NCBI GenBank assembly: GCA_910583985.1
Contig: CAJTYA010000011.1
Coordinates: 28,074 to 92,073 of the forward strand
Origin: an uncultured Alistipes sp.
GTDB lineage: Bacteria; Bacteroidota; Bacteroidia; Bacteroidales; Rikenellaceae
DNA: 64,000 nt
Direction: 5' to 3'
Part shown: positions 44,886 to 53,472 of the stretch, piece by piece
Layout: the number at the start of each line of letters is the position of its first letter
Position numbering within the stretch: position 1 is the stretch's first letter
Notes under the pieces: model-generated
Database searches by the model: none
What the model was told of the DNA's origin: nothing
The model's input: only the letters and a program-made list of their open reading frames with translations
Program-made: the position numbers and the translations under genes

Positions 44886-45621
44886 GGCAGACTCTCATTA
44901 AGGGCAGATACTCCGCGGCGGCGTCTTTGCCCGCTCCGCGCGAGGACATCCGCAACACGGATACGCGGGGAAAACGGCGTGAGGCCGCCTTCGCGGCTTC
45001 GTGCGCACCCTCACCGCAGATTCCGATGCGGAACTTCAGGTCCGGATACTCGATCCGCAACCGGTTCAGGTAGTAGAGCAGGTCGGCTTCGCTCCGGCAG
45101 GGCTGCGTCCGCGCACAGATCGTCCGGCCGCCGGCCGAAACATTCAGATGGACCCGCCCTCCGCACAGGAAAGCCTCGACGGACGGTTTCGAAGTCCGCC
45201 GCCACGCCGCCGCCACCTGCAACGGATGGACGACGCGGGCTCCGGGAAAAAGCGTCCGCACCGCCGGCCACGGCTCCGCTCCGACGTACATCGCCGCGAC
45301 GATGCCCGCGACGGGTTCCGTAACGACCAGCTCGTCGGACGGACGGGCGGCGATCCCTCCGAGGGCCAGAGAGCGGTCGGCATCCTCGCGCTCGAACCAC
45401 TCCTGCGGAATCAAGCATACGCGGTCGGTATCGGCCAGCAGGCACACCTGCGGAGCCTCCCCCTCCGGGAAAAGCTCCGAAACCGCCCGCAAGGCCTCCG
45501 TCACGTTCTCGCGCCGCCCGATACGGCCCGTGCGGAGGATTCTGCCCCCGCGGCCCGTACAGTAACGTATCGCATCGTCGGACACGAGCAGGCATGCGCG
45601 AGTCTCTTTCGTTCTCTCCAT
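44872..45621 (-). CDS. DUF3822 family protein
   Basis: This 249-aa protein (from the Met at 45621) belongs to a Bacteroidota family of unknown function that is often found directly before rsmD, as here. Family members are thought to have an actin-like ATPase fold; the sequence shows VLRMSSRGAG and a long middle region with LNVSAGGRTICARTQ, in keeping with the ladder of strands in such folds. The Met at 45621 is used because the upstream frame to 45732 is Arg-rich and covers the divergent helicase promoter. The overlap with rsmD suggests a link to ribosome assembly, by context only. Confidence 0.85.
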   Translation of the reverse strand: MERTKETRACLLVSDDAIRYCTGRGGRILRTGRIGRRENVTEALRAVSELFPEGEAPQVCLLADTDRVCLIPQEWFEREDADRSLALGGIAARPSDELVVTEPVAGIVAAMYVGAEPWPAVRTLFPGARVVHPLQVAAAWRRTSKPSVEAFLCGGRVHLNVSAGGRTICARTQPCRSEADLLYYLNRLRIEYPDLKFRIGICGEGAHEAAKAASRRFPRVSVLRMSSRGAGKDAAAEYLPLMRVCHENY

Positions 45622-45681
45622 AAATCGTCTCTTCTCCCTCCTCGGCGGGCGGCTCCGTGCGAACGCACGCTGCGAAAGGAA

Positions 45682-45712
45682 TTTTTCCGTCGCCGAATTT
45701 CGATTAAATTTG
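45682..45712 (+). promoter_or_regulatory. Promoter of the RecD-like helicase gene
   Basis: TTTT (45682-45685), 19 bases, then TAAATTTG (45705-45712). The spacing is exact, and the -33 differs from TTTG at one base. The leader would be about 42 bases. Confidence 0.72.
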
Positions 45713-45760
45713 TATCGGAATAGCCCGCACACCGGACTTCCGTCAAACCGAAAACCGCCT

Positions 45761-47182
45761 ATGCTCGCAGACCATATCGCCTCCCAAATTTACAAGAATT
45801 TCGGATTCGAGCCAACTCCGGGACAAAAAAACGTCGTGGAGCGTCTTTCCGCGTTCCTTTCGGAAGGGTTTTCGGAACGGATCTTCATCCTCAACGGCTA
45901 CGCGGGCACGGGAAAAACCTCGCTCATCGCGGCGCTGGTCAGGACGCTCTCCGAACTGCGTCTGAGGTCTATGCTGCTGGCTCCGACCGGACGGGCGGCC
46001 AAGGTGATGAGCCGATACGCCGGACAGAAAGCCTACACGATCCACAAAAGAATCTACCGGCAGCGGTCGCTCGCCACGGCCGACGCCCGCTTTTCGCTCA
46101 ATTACAACAAGGAGAAAGATGCCGTGTTCATCGTGGACGAAGCCTCGATGCTGTCGAACTTCTCGCCGGAGGGATCGTCGTTCGGTTCGGGCCGACTGCT
46201 CGACGACCTGATCGCCTACATCCGGCAGGGATCGGGCTGCCGGCTCGTGCTCGTGGGCGACACGGCCCAGCTTCCGCCCGTGGGACTGGATGAGAGTCCG
46301 GCCCTCGATGCGGAATACATGCGCGGATACGCCCCGACCGAGACCGTGTCGATGGACGACGTGGTCCGGCAAAGCGACCGGTCGGGCATTCTGTTCAACG
46401 CCACGCTGGTACGCTGCATGCTCGAAGCCGGGATCGTCGACATCCCGATGTTCGACACCTCGTTCGAGGACGTCGAAGCCGTCGAGGGAGGCGAGATTCT
46501 CGAAGCGATCCAAGACGCCTACGACCGCTACGGACGCGAGGAGACGGTCATTATCACCCGTTCGAACAAACGGGCCAACCGTTTCAACGAAGCCATCCGG
46601 CGCCACGTGCTCTTCGCCGAAGAGGAGATCGAATCGGGCGACCGGCTGATGATCGTCAAGAACAACTACCACTACACCGACAAGGAGGAGGAGTGCAAGG
46701 CCGACTTCATCGCCAACGGCGACACGGCCGACCTGCTGCACATCCGCAAATTCGAGGATTTCTACGGATTCCGCTTCGCCCATGCCCGGCTGCGGTTTCC
46801 CGACTACGACGACATGGAGCTCGAAGGCAAGGTGCTGCTCGACACGCTGTCGAGCGAATCCCCTTCGCTGACGCGCGAACAGGCCGACAGGCTCTTCTTC
46901 GCCGTGGCCGAAGACTATGCCGACATACCGTCCAAAGCCAAACGGTACAAGGAGGTCCGCGAAAATCCCTACTTCAACGCCATGCAGGTCAAGTTCGCCT
47001 ATGCCGTTACGTGCCACAAGGCCCAGGGAGGACAATGGCGCTGCGTATTCGTCGACAAAATGCTTTTCGGCGAGGAGACCATCTCCCGCGACCTGCTGCG
47101 CTGGCTCTACACCGCGTTGACGCGGGCGACCGAAAAATTATATTTTATCAACTTCGACGAACGGTTTTTCGAGCCGAAATGA
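45761..47182 (+). CDS. RecD-like SF1 DNA helicase
   Basis: From the ATG at 45761 this is a 473-aa superfamily 1 helicase of the short RecD-like type (AAA_30 plus UvrD_C_2). It has Walker A GYAGTGKT at 46-53, Walker B VFIVDEASML, the motif III-like LVLVGDTAQLPPVG, and the C-terminal YAVTCHKAQGGQW, followed by LYTALTRATEKLYF (motif VI). The N-terminal RecBC-interaction domain of true RecD is missing, so it is probably a stand-alone helicase. An ATG 51 bases upstream lies too close to the promoter to be the start. mutS follows 39 bases later on the same strand. Confidence 0.9.
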   Translation: MLADHIASQIYKNFGFEPTPGQKNVVERLSAFLSEGFSERIFILNGYAGTGKTSLIAALVRTLSELRLRSMLLAPTGRAAKVMSRYAGQKAYTIHKRIYRQRSLATADARFSLNYNKEKDAVFIVDEASMLSNFSPEGSSFGSGRLLDDLIAYIRQGSGCRLVLVGDTAQLPPVGLDESPALDAEYMRGYAPTETVSMDDVVRQSDRSGILFNATLVRCMLEAGIVDIPMFDTSFEDVEAVEGGEILEAIQDAYDRYGREETVIITRSNKRANRFNEAIRRHVLFAEEEIESGDRLMIVKNNYHYTDKEEECKADFIANGDTADLLHIRKFEDFYGFRFAHARLRFPDYDDMELEGKVLLDTLSSESPSLTREQADRLFFAVAEDYADIPSKAKRYKEVRENPYFNAMQVKFAYAVTCHKAQGGQWRCVFVDKMLFGEETISRDLLRWLYTALTRATEKLYFINFDERFFEPK

Positions 47183-47221
47183 TTATTTTTACCCCGCGAT
47201 TCATCAAAATTTAATAACATT

Positions 47222-49849
47222 TTGGCTAAAGAGAAAAAATACGTCGAAACACCGCTCATGAAGCAATATTACAGCATCAAGGCAGTGCACGGCGACGCGA
47301 TTCTGCTGTTCCGGGTGGGCGACTTTTACGAAACGTTCGGAGACGACGCCATCCGGGCCAGCAAGATACTGGGCATCACGCTCACCAAAAGGGCCAACGG
47401 GTCGGCCTCGTCCGTCGAACTGGCGGGCTTTCCCTACCACGCCGTCGACACATACCTGCCCAAACTGGTGCGGGCCGGCGAGCGGGTGGCGATCTGCGAA
47501 CAGCTCGAAGACCCGAAGACGACGAAGAAAATCGTCAAGCGGGGCGTGATCGAACTCGTCACGCCGGGCGTATCGTACAGCGACAACATCCTCTGCTGCA
47601 AGGAAAACACGTTTCTCGCCTCGGTCTACTTCGGCAAAAAGAAGACCGGCGTGTCGTTTCTGGATGTCTCCACGGGCGAATTTTTCGCGGCCGACGGCAA
47701 CAACGCCTACGTCGACAAGCTGCTGGCCAACCTCTCGCCCAAGGAGGTGATCTACCCCAAAGGGTACGAGAAGGAATTCGAGGAAGCGTTCGGTACCAAG
47801 CACTACACCTACCGGCTCGATCCGTGGATGTTCGAGCTCGGCGCCGGACGGGAAAAGCTGCTGGCCCAGTTCGGCACGACCTCGCTCAAAGGGTTCGGCA
47901 TCGACCGGATGCCCGAAGCGGTCGTCGCGGCGGGCGCCATCCTCTACTATCTGGAATTTACCGAACACCGCAACACCAAGCACATCTCGTCGATCGCCCG
48001 CATCGACGAGGACCGCTACGTGTGGATCGACCGGTTCTCGATCCGCAATCTGGAACTTTTCACGGCCAACGGCGGGCAGGAAGGCTGCTCGCTGTTCGAC
48101 GTGCTGGACAGGACCTCCTCGCCGATGGGCGCGCGGCTGCTCCGCCGATGGATTTCGCTGCCGCTCAAGGACATCGACAGGATCAACAGCCGGGCCGAAA
48201 CCGTCGGGCTGTTCATCGGGGACGCCTCGCTGCGCGAAACGCTGTGCGAGCAGATCGACACGGTAGGCGATCTGGAACGGATCATTTCGAGAATCGCCGT
48301 GGGACGGGTCTCCCCGCGCGAAGTGGTGCAGCTCAAGCACGCGCTGTTCGCCATCGAAAAGATCAAAAACCGGCTCGAAGCCTCGGACAAGGCGCCGTTG
48401 CAGGAAATGGCCGCCCGGTTGGACTTGTGCCTGAGCGTCCGCGAAAAGATCGACCGGGAAATCTACCCCGACCCGTCGAACCAAATCCAGAAGGGAGGCG
48501 TCATCGCCCCCGGCGTCAGCATCGAGCTGGACGACCTGCGCAACATCGCCTCGCACGGCAAGGAAATCCTGTCGGACATCCAGCGGCGGGAAAGCGAAGC
48601 CACGGGCATCCCGTCGCTCAAGATCAGCTTCAACAACGTTTTCGGCTACTACATCGAAGTGCGCAACACCTACAAGGACAAAGTGCCGTCCGAATGGATC
48701 CGCAAGCAGACGCTCACGGGAGCCGAACGCTACATCACGGCCGAGCTGAAGGAATACGAAGAGAAGATTCTGGGCGCCGAGAGCCGCATATTGGTGCTCG
48801 AACAGGAGCTTTTCGCCGCGCTGCTGGCCGAGCTCGCGCAATACGTCGGCCGGATACAGACCGACGCCTCGGTCATCGCCCGGATGGACTGCCTGCTGGG
48901 ATTCGCCTCACAGGCCGTCGAACGCAACTACTGTCGTCCCGACGTGAACGATTCGCAGACGATCGACATCCGCGCGGGACGTCATCCGGTCATCGAAACG
49001 CTGATGAGAGTGGGCGAAGAATACATCCCCAACGACGTGCTGCTGGACGACTCCTCGCAACAGATCGTCGTCATCACCGGTCCCAACATGTCGGGTAAGT
49101 CGGCCATTCTGCGCCAGACGGCGCTCATCGTGCTGATGGCCCAGATCGGCAGCTACGTGCCGGCCGCAGAGGCGCACATCGGGGTCGTAGACAAGATCTT
49201 CACCCGCGTGGGCGCGTCGGACAACATTTCGCAGGGCGAATCGACCTTCATGGTCGAAATGCTCGAATCGGCCAGCATCCTGAACAACATCTCCGAGCGC
49301 AGCCTCGTGCTGCTGGACGAAATCGGCCGGGGCACGAGCACCTACGACGGCATTTCCATCGCATGGGCGATGGTCGAATACATCCACCAGCACCCGAAGG
49401 GCCGCGCCAAGACGCTCTTCGCCACGCACTACCACGAGCTCAACGAAATGGAGGAGCTGTACGAACGGGTCAAGAACTACAACGTGGCGGTCCGGGAGGT
49501 CGACCGCAAGATCATCTTCCTGCGCAAGCTCGTGCGCGGAGGAACGGAACACTCGTTCGGTATCCACGTCGCCAAAATGGCCGGCATGCCCGTGCAGATC
49601 ACCCGCCGGGCCGACCAGATTCTCAAACAAATGGAAGCCGCCCACCGTGGCAAGGTCGGCGACGGCCCCCAGAAAACGGGGAAAGCCGTTCCGCATGTCG
49701 ACGGCGGCTTGCAGTTATCGATGTTCCAACTGGACGATCCGGTGCTCAAACAGATTCGCGACGAAATCAAGGGACTCGACATCGACTCGCTCACGCCGCT
49801 CGAAGCGTTGAACAAGCTCAACGAAATCAAAAAAATAGCGGGAATCTGA
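47222..49849 (+). CDS. mutS: DNA mismatch repair protein MutS, probable TTG start
   Basis: MutS recognises mismatches and starts repair with MutL. The 875-aa protein has the mismatch-wedge FYE at residues 35-37 (RVGDFYETFG), Walker A GPNMSGKS at 620-627, Walker B LVLLDEIGRGTSTYDG, and a normal C-terminal dimerisation helix. The N-terminal homology (AKEKKYVETPLMKQYYSIK) begins directly at a TTG codon at 47222, and the first ATG, at 47258, would remove twelve conserved residues, so the rare TTG start is preferred. No Shine-Dalgarno site is visible. It follows the RecD-like helicase by 39 bases; a weak TATTTTTA box overlaps the helicase stop. Confidence 0.96.
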   Translation: MAKEKKYVETPLMKQYYSIKAVHGDAILLFRVGDFYETFGDDAIRASKILGITLTKRANGSASSVELAGFPYHAVDTYLPKLVRAGERVAICEQLEDPKTTKKIVKRGVIELVTPGVSYSDNILCCKENTFLASVYFGKKKTGVSFLDVSTGEFFAADGNNAYVDKLLANLSPKEVIYPKGYEKEFEEAFGTKHYTYRLDPWMFELGAGREKLLAQFGTTSLKGFGIDRMPEAVVAAGAILYYLEFTEHRNTKHISSIARIDEDRYVWIDRFSIRNLELFTANGGQEGCSLFDVLDRTSSPMGARLLRRWISLPLKDIDRINSRAETVGLFIGDASLRETLCEQIDTVGDLERIISRIAVGRVSPREVVQLKHALFAIEKIKNRLEASDKAPLQEMAARLDLCLSVREKIDREIYPDPSNQIQKGGVIAPGVSIELDDLRNIASHGKEILSDIQRRESEATGIPSLKISFNNVFGYYIEVRNTYKDKVPSEWIRKQTLTGAERYITAELKEYEEKILGAESRILVLEQELFAALLAELAQYVGRIQTDASVIARMDCLLGFASQAVERNYCRPDVNDSQTIDIRAGRHPVIETLMRVGEEYIPNDVLLDDSSQQIVVITGPNMSGKSAILRQTALIVLMAQIGSYVPAAEAHIGVVDKIFTRVGASDNISQGESTFMVEMLESASILNNISERSLVLLDEIGRGTSTYDGISIAWAMVEYIHQHPKGRAKTLFATHYHELNEMEELYERVKNYNVAVREVDRKIIFLRKLVRGGTEHSFGIHVAKMAGMPVQITRRADQILKQMEAAHRGKVGDGPQKTGKAVPHVDGGLQLSMFQLDDPVLKQIRDEIKGLDIDSLTPLEALNKLNEIKKIAGI

Positions 49850-50977
49850 CGCTCTTCCGCCCGGTTCCGGCATAACCTGAAACAAGGGTCTCATGCGTCT
49901 CGGAGAGAAATCGCACGAAGCGGGAGAATGCCCGCAAGGATTCGGTTCGCCGGCTTTCCGGACGGTGCAAAGTGAAAATCCCTCGCGACGGAGTGTCCTT
50001 GAAGACGGAGGAGTACAACCGAGCATAAAAAACACATAAACATCGGCTTGCAGTCTCCTCCCCGGAAGCAGGACTGCGGTCCTGCCGCATGAAAAGGCAT
50101 CGCCCGGAAAGAGTGGCATTAACATTAAAGCCCACGCCGCGACGTACTTTCGCCCCGCACGGTCACGAGCCCGACGGATGGGAACGGAACGATAAAGCGG
50201 CGCACGCACCCACCGAAAACGAGGTCTTGCGACAAGACCGGGAAGGTCCGGCTCCGGATCGGACGCGAAGCCGGCATACCGGTCTCGACCAGTCTTCGTT
50301 CGGTTTCGGGAAAGACGCATTTCGCTTTCGTCACCGCTCGTTCCCTTCCCCCTCCAATCCGCAATCGGTTTTGCCGGATGCGGCAACCGCTCGTTCCTGA
50401 AACCGGGCGGGAACGAAGCGATGTGCGAACCGCCGTGCATCGACGGATTCCGTACATCCATGAGGAACCGACACGGAATATAGCGGGAAAACCGGCTTCG
50501 GGAGAGGCTATCGTATTCCCGAATCGTTCGAACGATCCTGTTTCGGGCTTTCCTTTGAGACCTTCCCCTACCTTTTTTTCTCACGTTCCTGCACGGAGGG
50601 CGAGACCGAAAACATCGGCGGCATTCCCGCGCAGTCTTCGGAATACGCCGCAAAGCGATACGCGCGGCAAGGAAAGGCCGGCGCGACATACCGTCCGAAA
50701 GCCGGCGGGGCACAACGGGCTGGGGACGAAAGCCAAGGGGAGGTCCGCCAGACACGGTCTTCGAAAAAAAACGAGGACAGCCGCTCGCCCCCGCAGCCGA
50801 CCGCAGTCCCGCGCCCTGTTCGTCCCACCGGTTTCGGACAGTCCCTCCCCGCTCCGGGAATTTCGGACACCTATCGTCCGCCGCACTACCGGCATAGCTC
50901 CGCAAGCCCTGCGGAGTGTCGTCTTTTCTTCCGTGGAATCGTCCTCATGGCACATAATTTGTCGTATTCTTCGTTCG
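49850..50977. other. Long GC-rich spacer between mutS and hsp20
   Basis: About 1.1 kb, one of the two longest spacers in the window. Many overlapping open frames on both strands produce Arg/Pro/Ser-rich sequence without domains, signal peptides or start sites. No tRNA, RNase P, SRP RNA or tmRNA hallmark was recognised. It may carry unrecognised RNAs or decayed genes. Confidence 0.5.
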
Positions 50978-50998
50978 GTGCCGGGAAATTTCCGGCAC
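50978..50998 (+). promoter_or_regulatory. Palindrome upstream of hsp20 (candidate operator)
   Basis: GTGCCGG and CCGGCAC (7 bp each) flank GAAATTT, itself nearly self-complementary. The site lies 52 bases before the hsp20 start codon. It is similar in size and position to operators of heat-shock repressors, but it does not match CIRCE. Confidence 0.45.
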
Positions 50999-51049
50999 GA
51001 CGGCAATAGAAAAAAATGTTTCATCGAAAATAATCAGGAGGACAAAACC

Positions 51050-51478
51050 ATGATACCTGCAAGAAAATCACAAAACTGGTTACCCGGAATCTTCAACGAT
51101 TTCTTCGGTAACGAATGGGTGTCGAAAGCCAACAGCGCTTCGCCCGCCATCAACATCATCGAATCGGACAACGACTACAAAGTGGAAATCGCCGCGCCGG
51201 GCATGACCAAAGAGGACTTCTCGGTCAAAATCGACGCCGATAACCAGTTGATCGTGTCGATGGAAAAGAGACGGGAAGACAAGACCGAAAACGAAAAGGG
51301 CAAATACCTGCGCCGCGAATTTTCGTTCACCCAGTTCCAACAGATCATGATTCTGCCCGAAAACGTGGAAAAGGACAAGATCGACGCCAAAGTATCGAAC
51401 GGCGTGCTGACGATCGAAATCCCGAAAAAACAACTCGTTCAGGAAGAAAAGAAGATCAAGGAAATTTCCATCAAATAG
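51050..51478 (+). CDS. Small heat shock protein (Hsp20 family)
   Basis: Hsp20 proteins are ATP-independent chaperones that hold unfolded proteins as oligomers. From the ATG at 51050 the protein is 142 aa: an N-terminal arm (MIPARKSQNWLPGIFNDFFG), an alpha-crystallin domain (about residues 32-125) including DYKVEIAAPGMTKEDF and the SNGVLTIEIPK block, and the IxI anchor (EISIK) at the end. The start is fixed by an AGGAGGA site at 51036-51042, 7 bases before ATG. That is a strong Shine-Dalgarno site, unusual in this lineage. The open frame extends far upstream but is not coding. Confidence 0.95.
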   Translation: MIPARKSQNWLPGIFNDFFGNEWVSKANSASPAINIIESDNDYKVEIAAPGMTKEDFSVKIDADNQLIVSMEKRREDKTENEKGKYLRREFSFTQFQQIMILPENVEKDKIDAKVSNGVLTIEIPKKQLVQEEKKIKEISIK

Positions 51479-51535
51479 GGACTTTCGCTCACCGCACCTC
51501 CTTGAGGGAGAATCGCGGGACGAAAACGCTAACAG

Positions 51536-51561
51536 GGGAATGCCGCCGATGCGGCATTCCC
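51536..51561 (+). terminator. Terminator of hsp20
   Basis: An 11-bp perfect stem (GGGAATGCCGC at 51536-51546, complement at 51551-51561) closes the loop CGAT and is followed by five T residues. Confidence 0.88.
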
Positions 51562-51566
51562 TTTTT

Positions 51567-52551
51567 CGTTCGGCGGTTCGCCGCCGCTCGCTCTTGCGGA
51601 CGACTGCATCCGGAGGGCGCGCCGTTCCGCTGCGAGGCCCCGAAAGTTCCCCACATGCGACCAACGCGCCGACGGCAAGCCTGCGCACCGCCGCACTTTC
51701 CGGACAACAACTTTAGGTTTTCCTAAGACCGGAGAGGATTCGAGCCGGATGCGCATTCCGGAATCCCGAAAGCCCGCAGTCGGATTCGCTCACCGTAAAC
51801 CGAAATATCGGGTACCGCAATCCCCGGTTGAAAAGAAACTCGGACCTTCTCCGTTCCGGGACGAAAAAAACCGATGCAGGCAACATGCTTTTCGAGTCCT
51901 CCGCCCACATCGCAGTATGTGTCCGTGTTTCGAACGGTCGCCCGCCGTTTTGTCCACGGGGACGTTTTTGCGAGAGCCCTCCGCAAAAGAAAAGCGCCGT
52001 CGCTCGAAGCGTAGCCCCCGGAAAACAGGCCGGATCGACGGGCCCGACGCATCCGACACCAATATAATACCATGCACCGAAAACCTATTTCGGCCGCGTG
52101 GCAGGACGAACCGACGAACGGCCGGTCGCATACGGGGCTTTCGACGGAAACGGCCCCGACGACCGGCCGCTTTTGGGCTCCGATCCCCGATTATACCGCT
52201 TCCTCCGGCATTCGGACCGGCAACGCAGCGAGGGGCCCCATCCGACGACGGGCCTGCCGACAGGCAAGCAGCCGACCGCTGCCGTGGCTCACCGGCCTTG
52301 TGAACCGGCTGTCGCAGGCTACGACTCGCGGCGCTACGACAGATACAGGCAAAAGACGGACTCGCCGACTCCCGGACGCGGACGATTCCGCATAGGGGGA
52401 CACTACAAGGAGACAACCGCCTATTCTCTGCGCACACGTTTCTCTACGAAAAGACCTGCCTCCCCGACCGGCGCAAGGCATACCGGACGGTACAGGAATC
52501 GCGGCTACGGACCGGCCCGTCCGCACATCGCCGCGCAACGGCGGCAAGGGA
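51567..52551. other. Long GC-rich spacer downstream of hsp20
   Basis: About 1 kb between convergent genes with no recognisable gene. Open frames on both strands are Arg/Ser/Pro-rich and overlap in all registers. No terminator was found for the DUF5106 gene in it. Confidence 0.5.
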
Positions 52552-53472
52552 CTATCGACCGCCCAGCACGCCGGCCAGATAGCGTTCGACGACTCCCGCC
52601 GGAACGTCCTTGAGAATCACCTTTTTGTCGGAGGAAAGCAGATAGAGCGTCGGGATGGCTTTCAGGTCGTACAATTCGTCGTGCGTCATTTTCCGCTGCG
52701 CATCGTAGCCGTTGATCCACTCCGCAGGAATTTGGGAACGGTAATCGCGCCAAGCAGCCAAGTCCTCGTCGGGATAAACGGCCAGCACCTTGACCCGTCC
52801 GCGGGCGATCTGCTCGGAGAGCAACTCGGAAGAGACGATCCGCTCGACGGTCTCCTTGCAGGCCGTGCATCCCGGATTGTTGATGAAAAGGATAAGATAA
52901 TCGGCCTTCACGCCGTAGAGTGTACCGGTAGTCCCCGAAGCGAGCGTATAGGTGAAATCGGCGGCCGGCTCACCGGGACGATTCTTGAGCGCCATGCCGA
53001 GGCGGTACCGCGGACGGACCTTGTCCGCTTCGCTCACCTTGTCCGAGGCCACGATGTATTCGAGCACGGGGATGTAAATCTCCTCGTTGCGCACGGGCGA
53101 GTTGGGATCGTAGAGGTACTTGTCGAACAGTTCCGTAAAATAGGCGAACATCGCCGTATCAGCCTCGGCTCCGGAGAGCGTCGTGCGCACCGAAACGGCG
53201 GCCAGATCGGGCGGCAACTGCCCCAGCACGGCCACATAACCGGCAAAAGCCTGTTCAGTCACTTCGGGCAGGCGGATATAGGCCGTGTCGGAAAAATCGA
53301 AATTCTTCCAGTAATTGCGGGCCACATACTCGGCCCGCTCTTCGGGGGTGCCGAGCAGGGCCGGCACTTCGATCATTTTGAAGGTTTTCGGTTCGTCCGA
53401 AGCGGTTTTCTCCGGCGCAGAGCCACATGCGCATGCGGCGACAGCCGCAAAAAGGCAAACGAGTCTTTTCAT
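52552..53472 (-). CDS. DUF5106 thioredoxin-like lipoprotein
   Basis: From the Met at 53472 this is a 306-aa exported protein with a lipobox-like VAAC (Cys14). Residues 30-150 are a helical DUF5106-type region. A thioredoxin-like fold follows, with CTAC at 202-205 (NNPGCTACKE) and the cis-Pro block LKAIPTLYLL. The CxxC pair and cis-Pro suggest a disulfide or thiol exchange role in the periplasm or on the outer membrane; the substrate is unknown. The gene overlaps the AsmA-like gene stop, indicating an operon. Confidence 0.85.
   Translation of the reverse strand: MKRLVCLFAAVAACACGSAPEKTASDEPKTFKMIEVPALLGTPEERAEYVARNYWKNFDFSDTAYIRLPEVTEQAFAGYVAVLGQLPPDLAAVSVRTTLSGAEADTAMFAYFTELFDKYLYDPNSPVRNEEIYIPVLEYIVASDKVSEADKVRPRYRLGMALKNRPGEPAADFTYTLASGTTGTLYGVKADYLILFINNPGCTACKETVERIVSSELLSEQIARGRVKVLAVYPDEDLAAWRDYRSQIPAEWINGYDAQRKMTHDELYDLKAIPTLYLLSSDKKVILKDVPAGVVERYLAGVLGGR

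Noticed and set aside
50378..51049. N-terminal extension of Hsp20
   Set aside because: The region is in frame but Arg/Pro-rich and unlike Hsp20. A strong Shine-Dalgarno site fixes the start at 51050.
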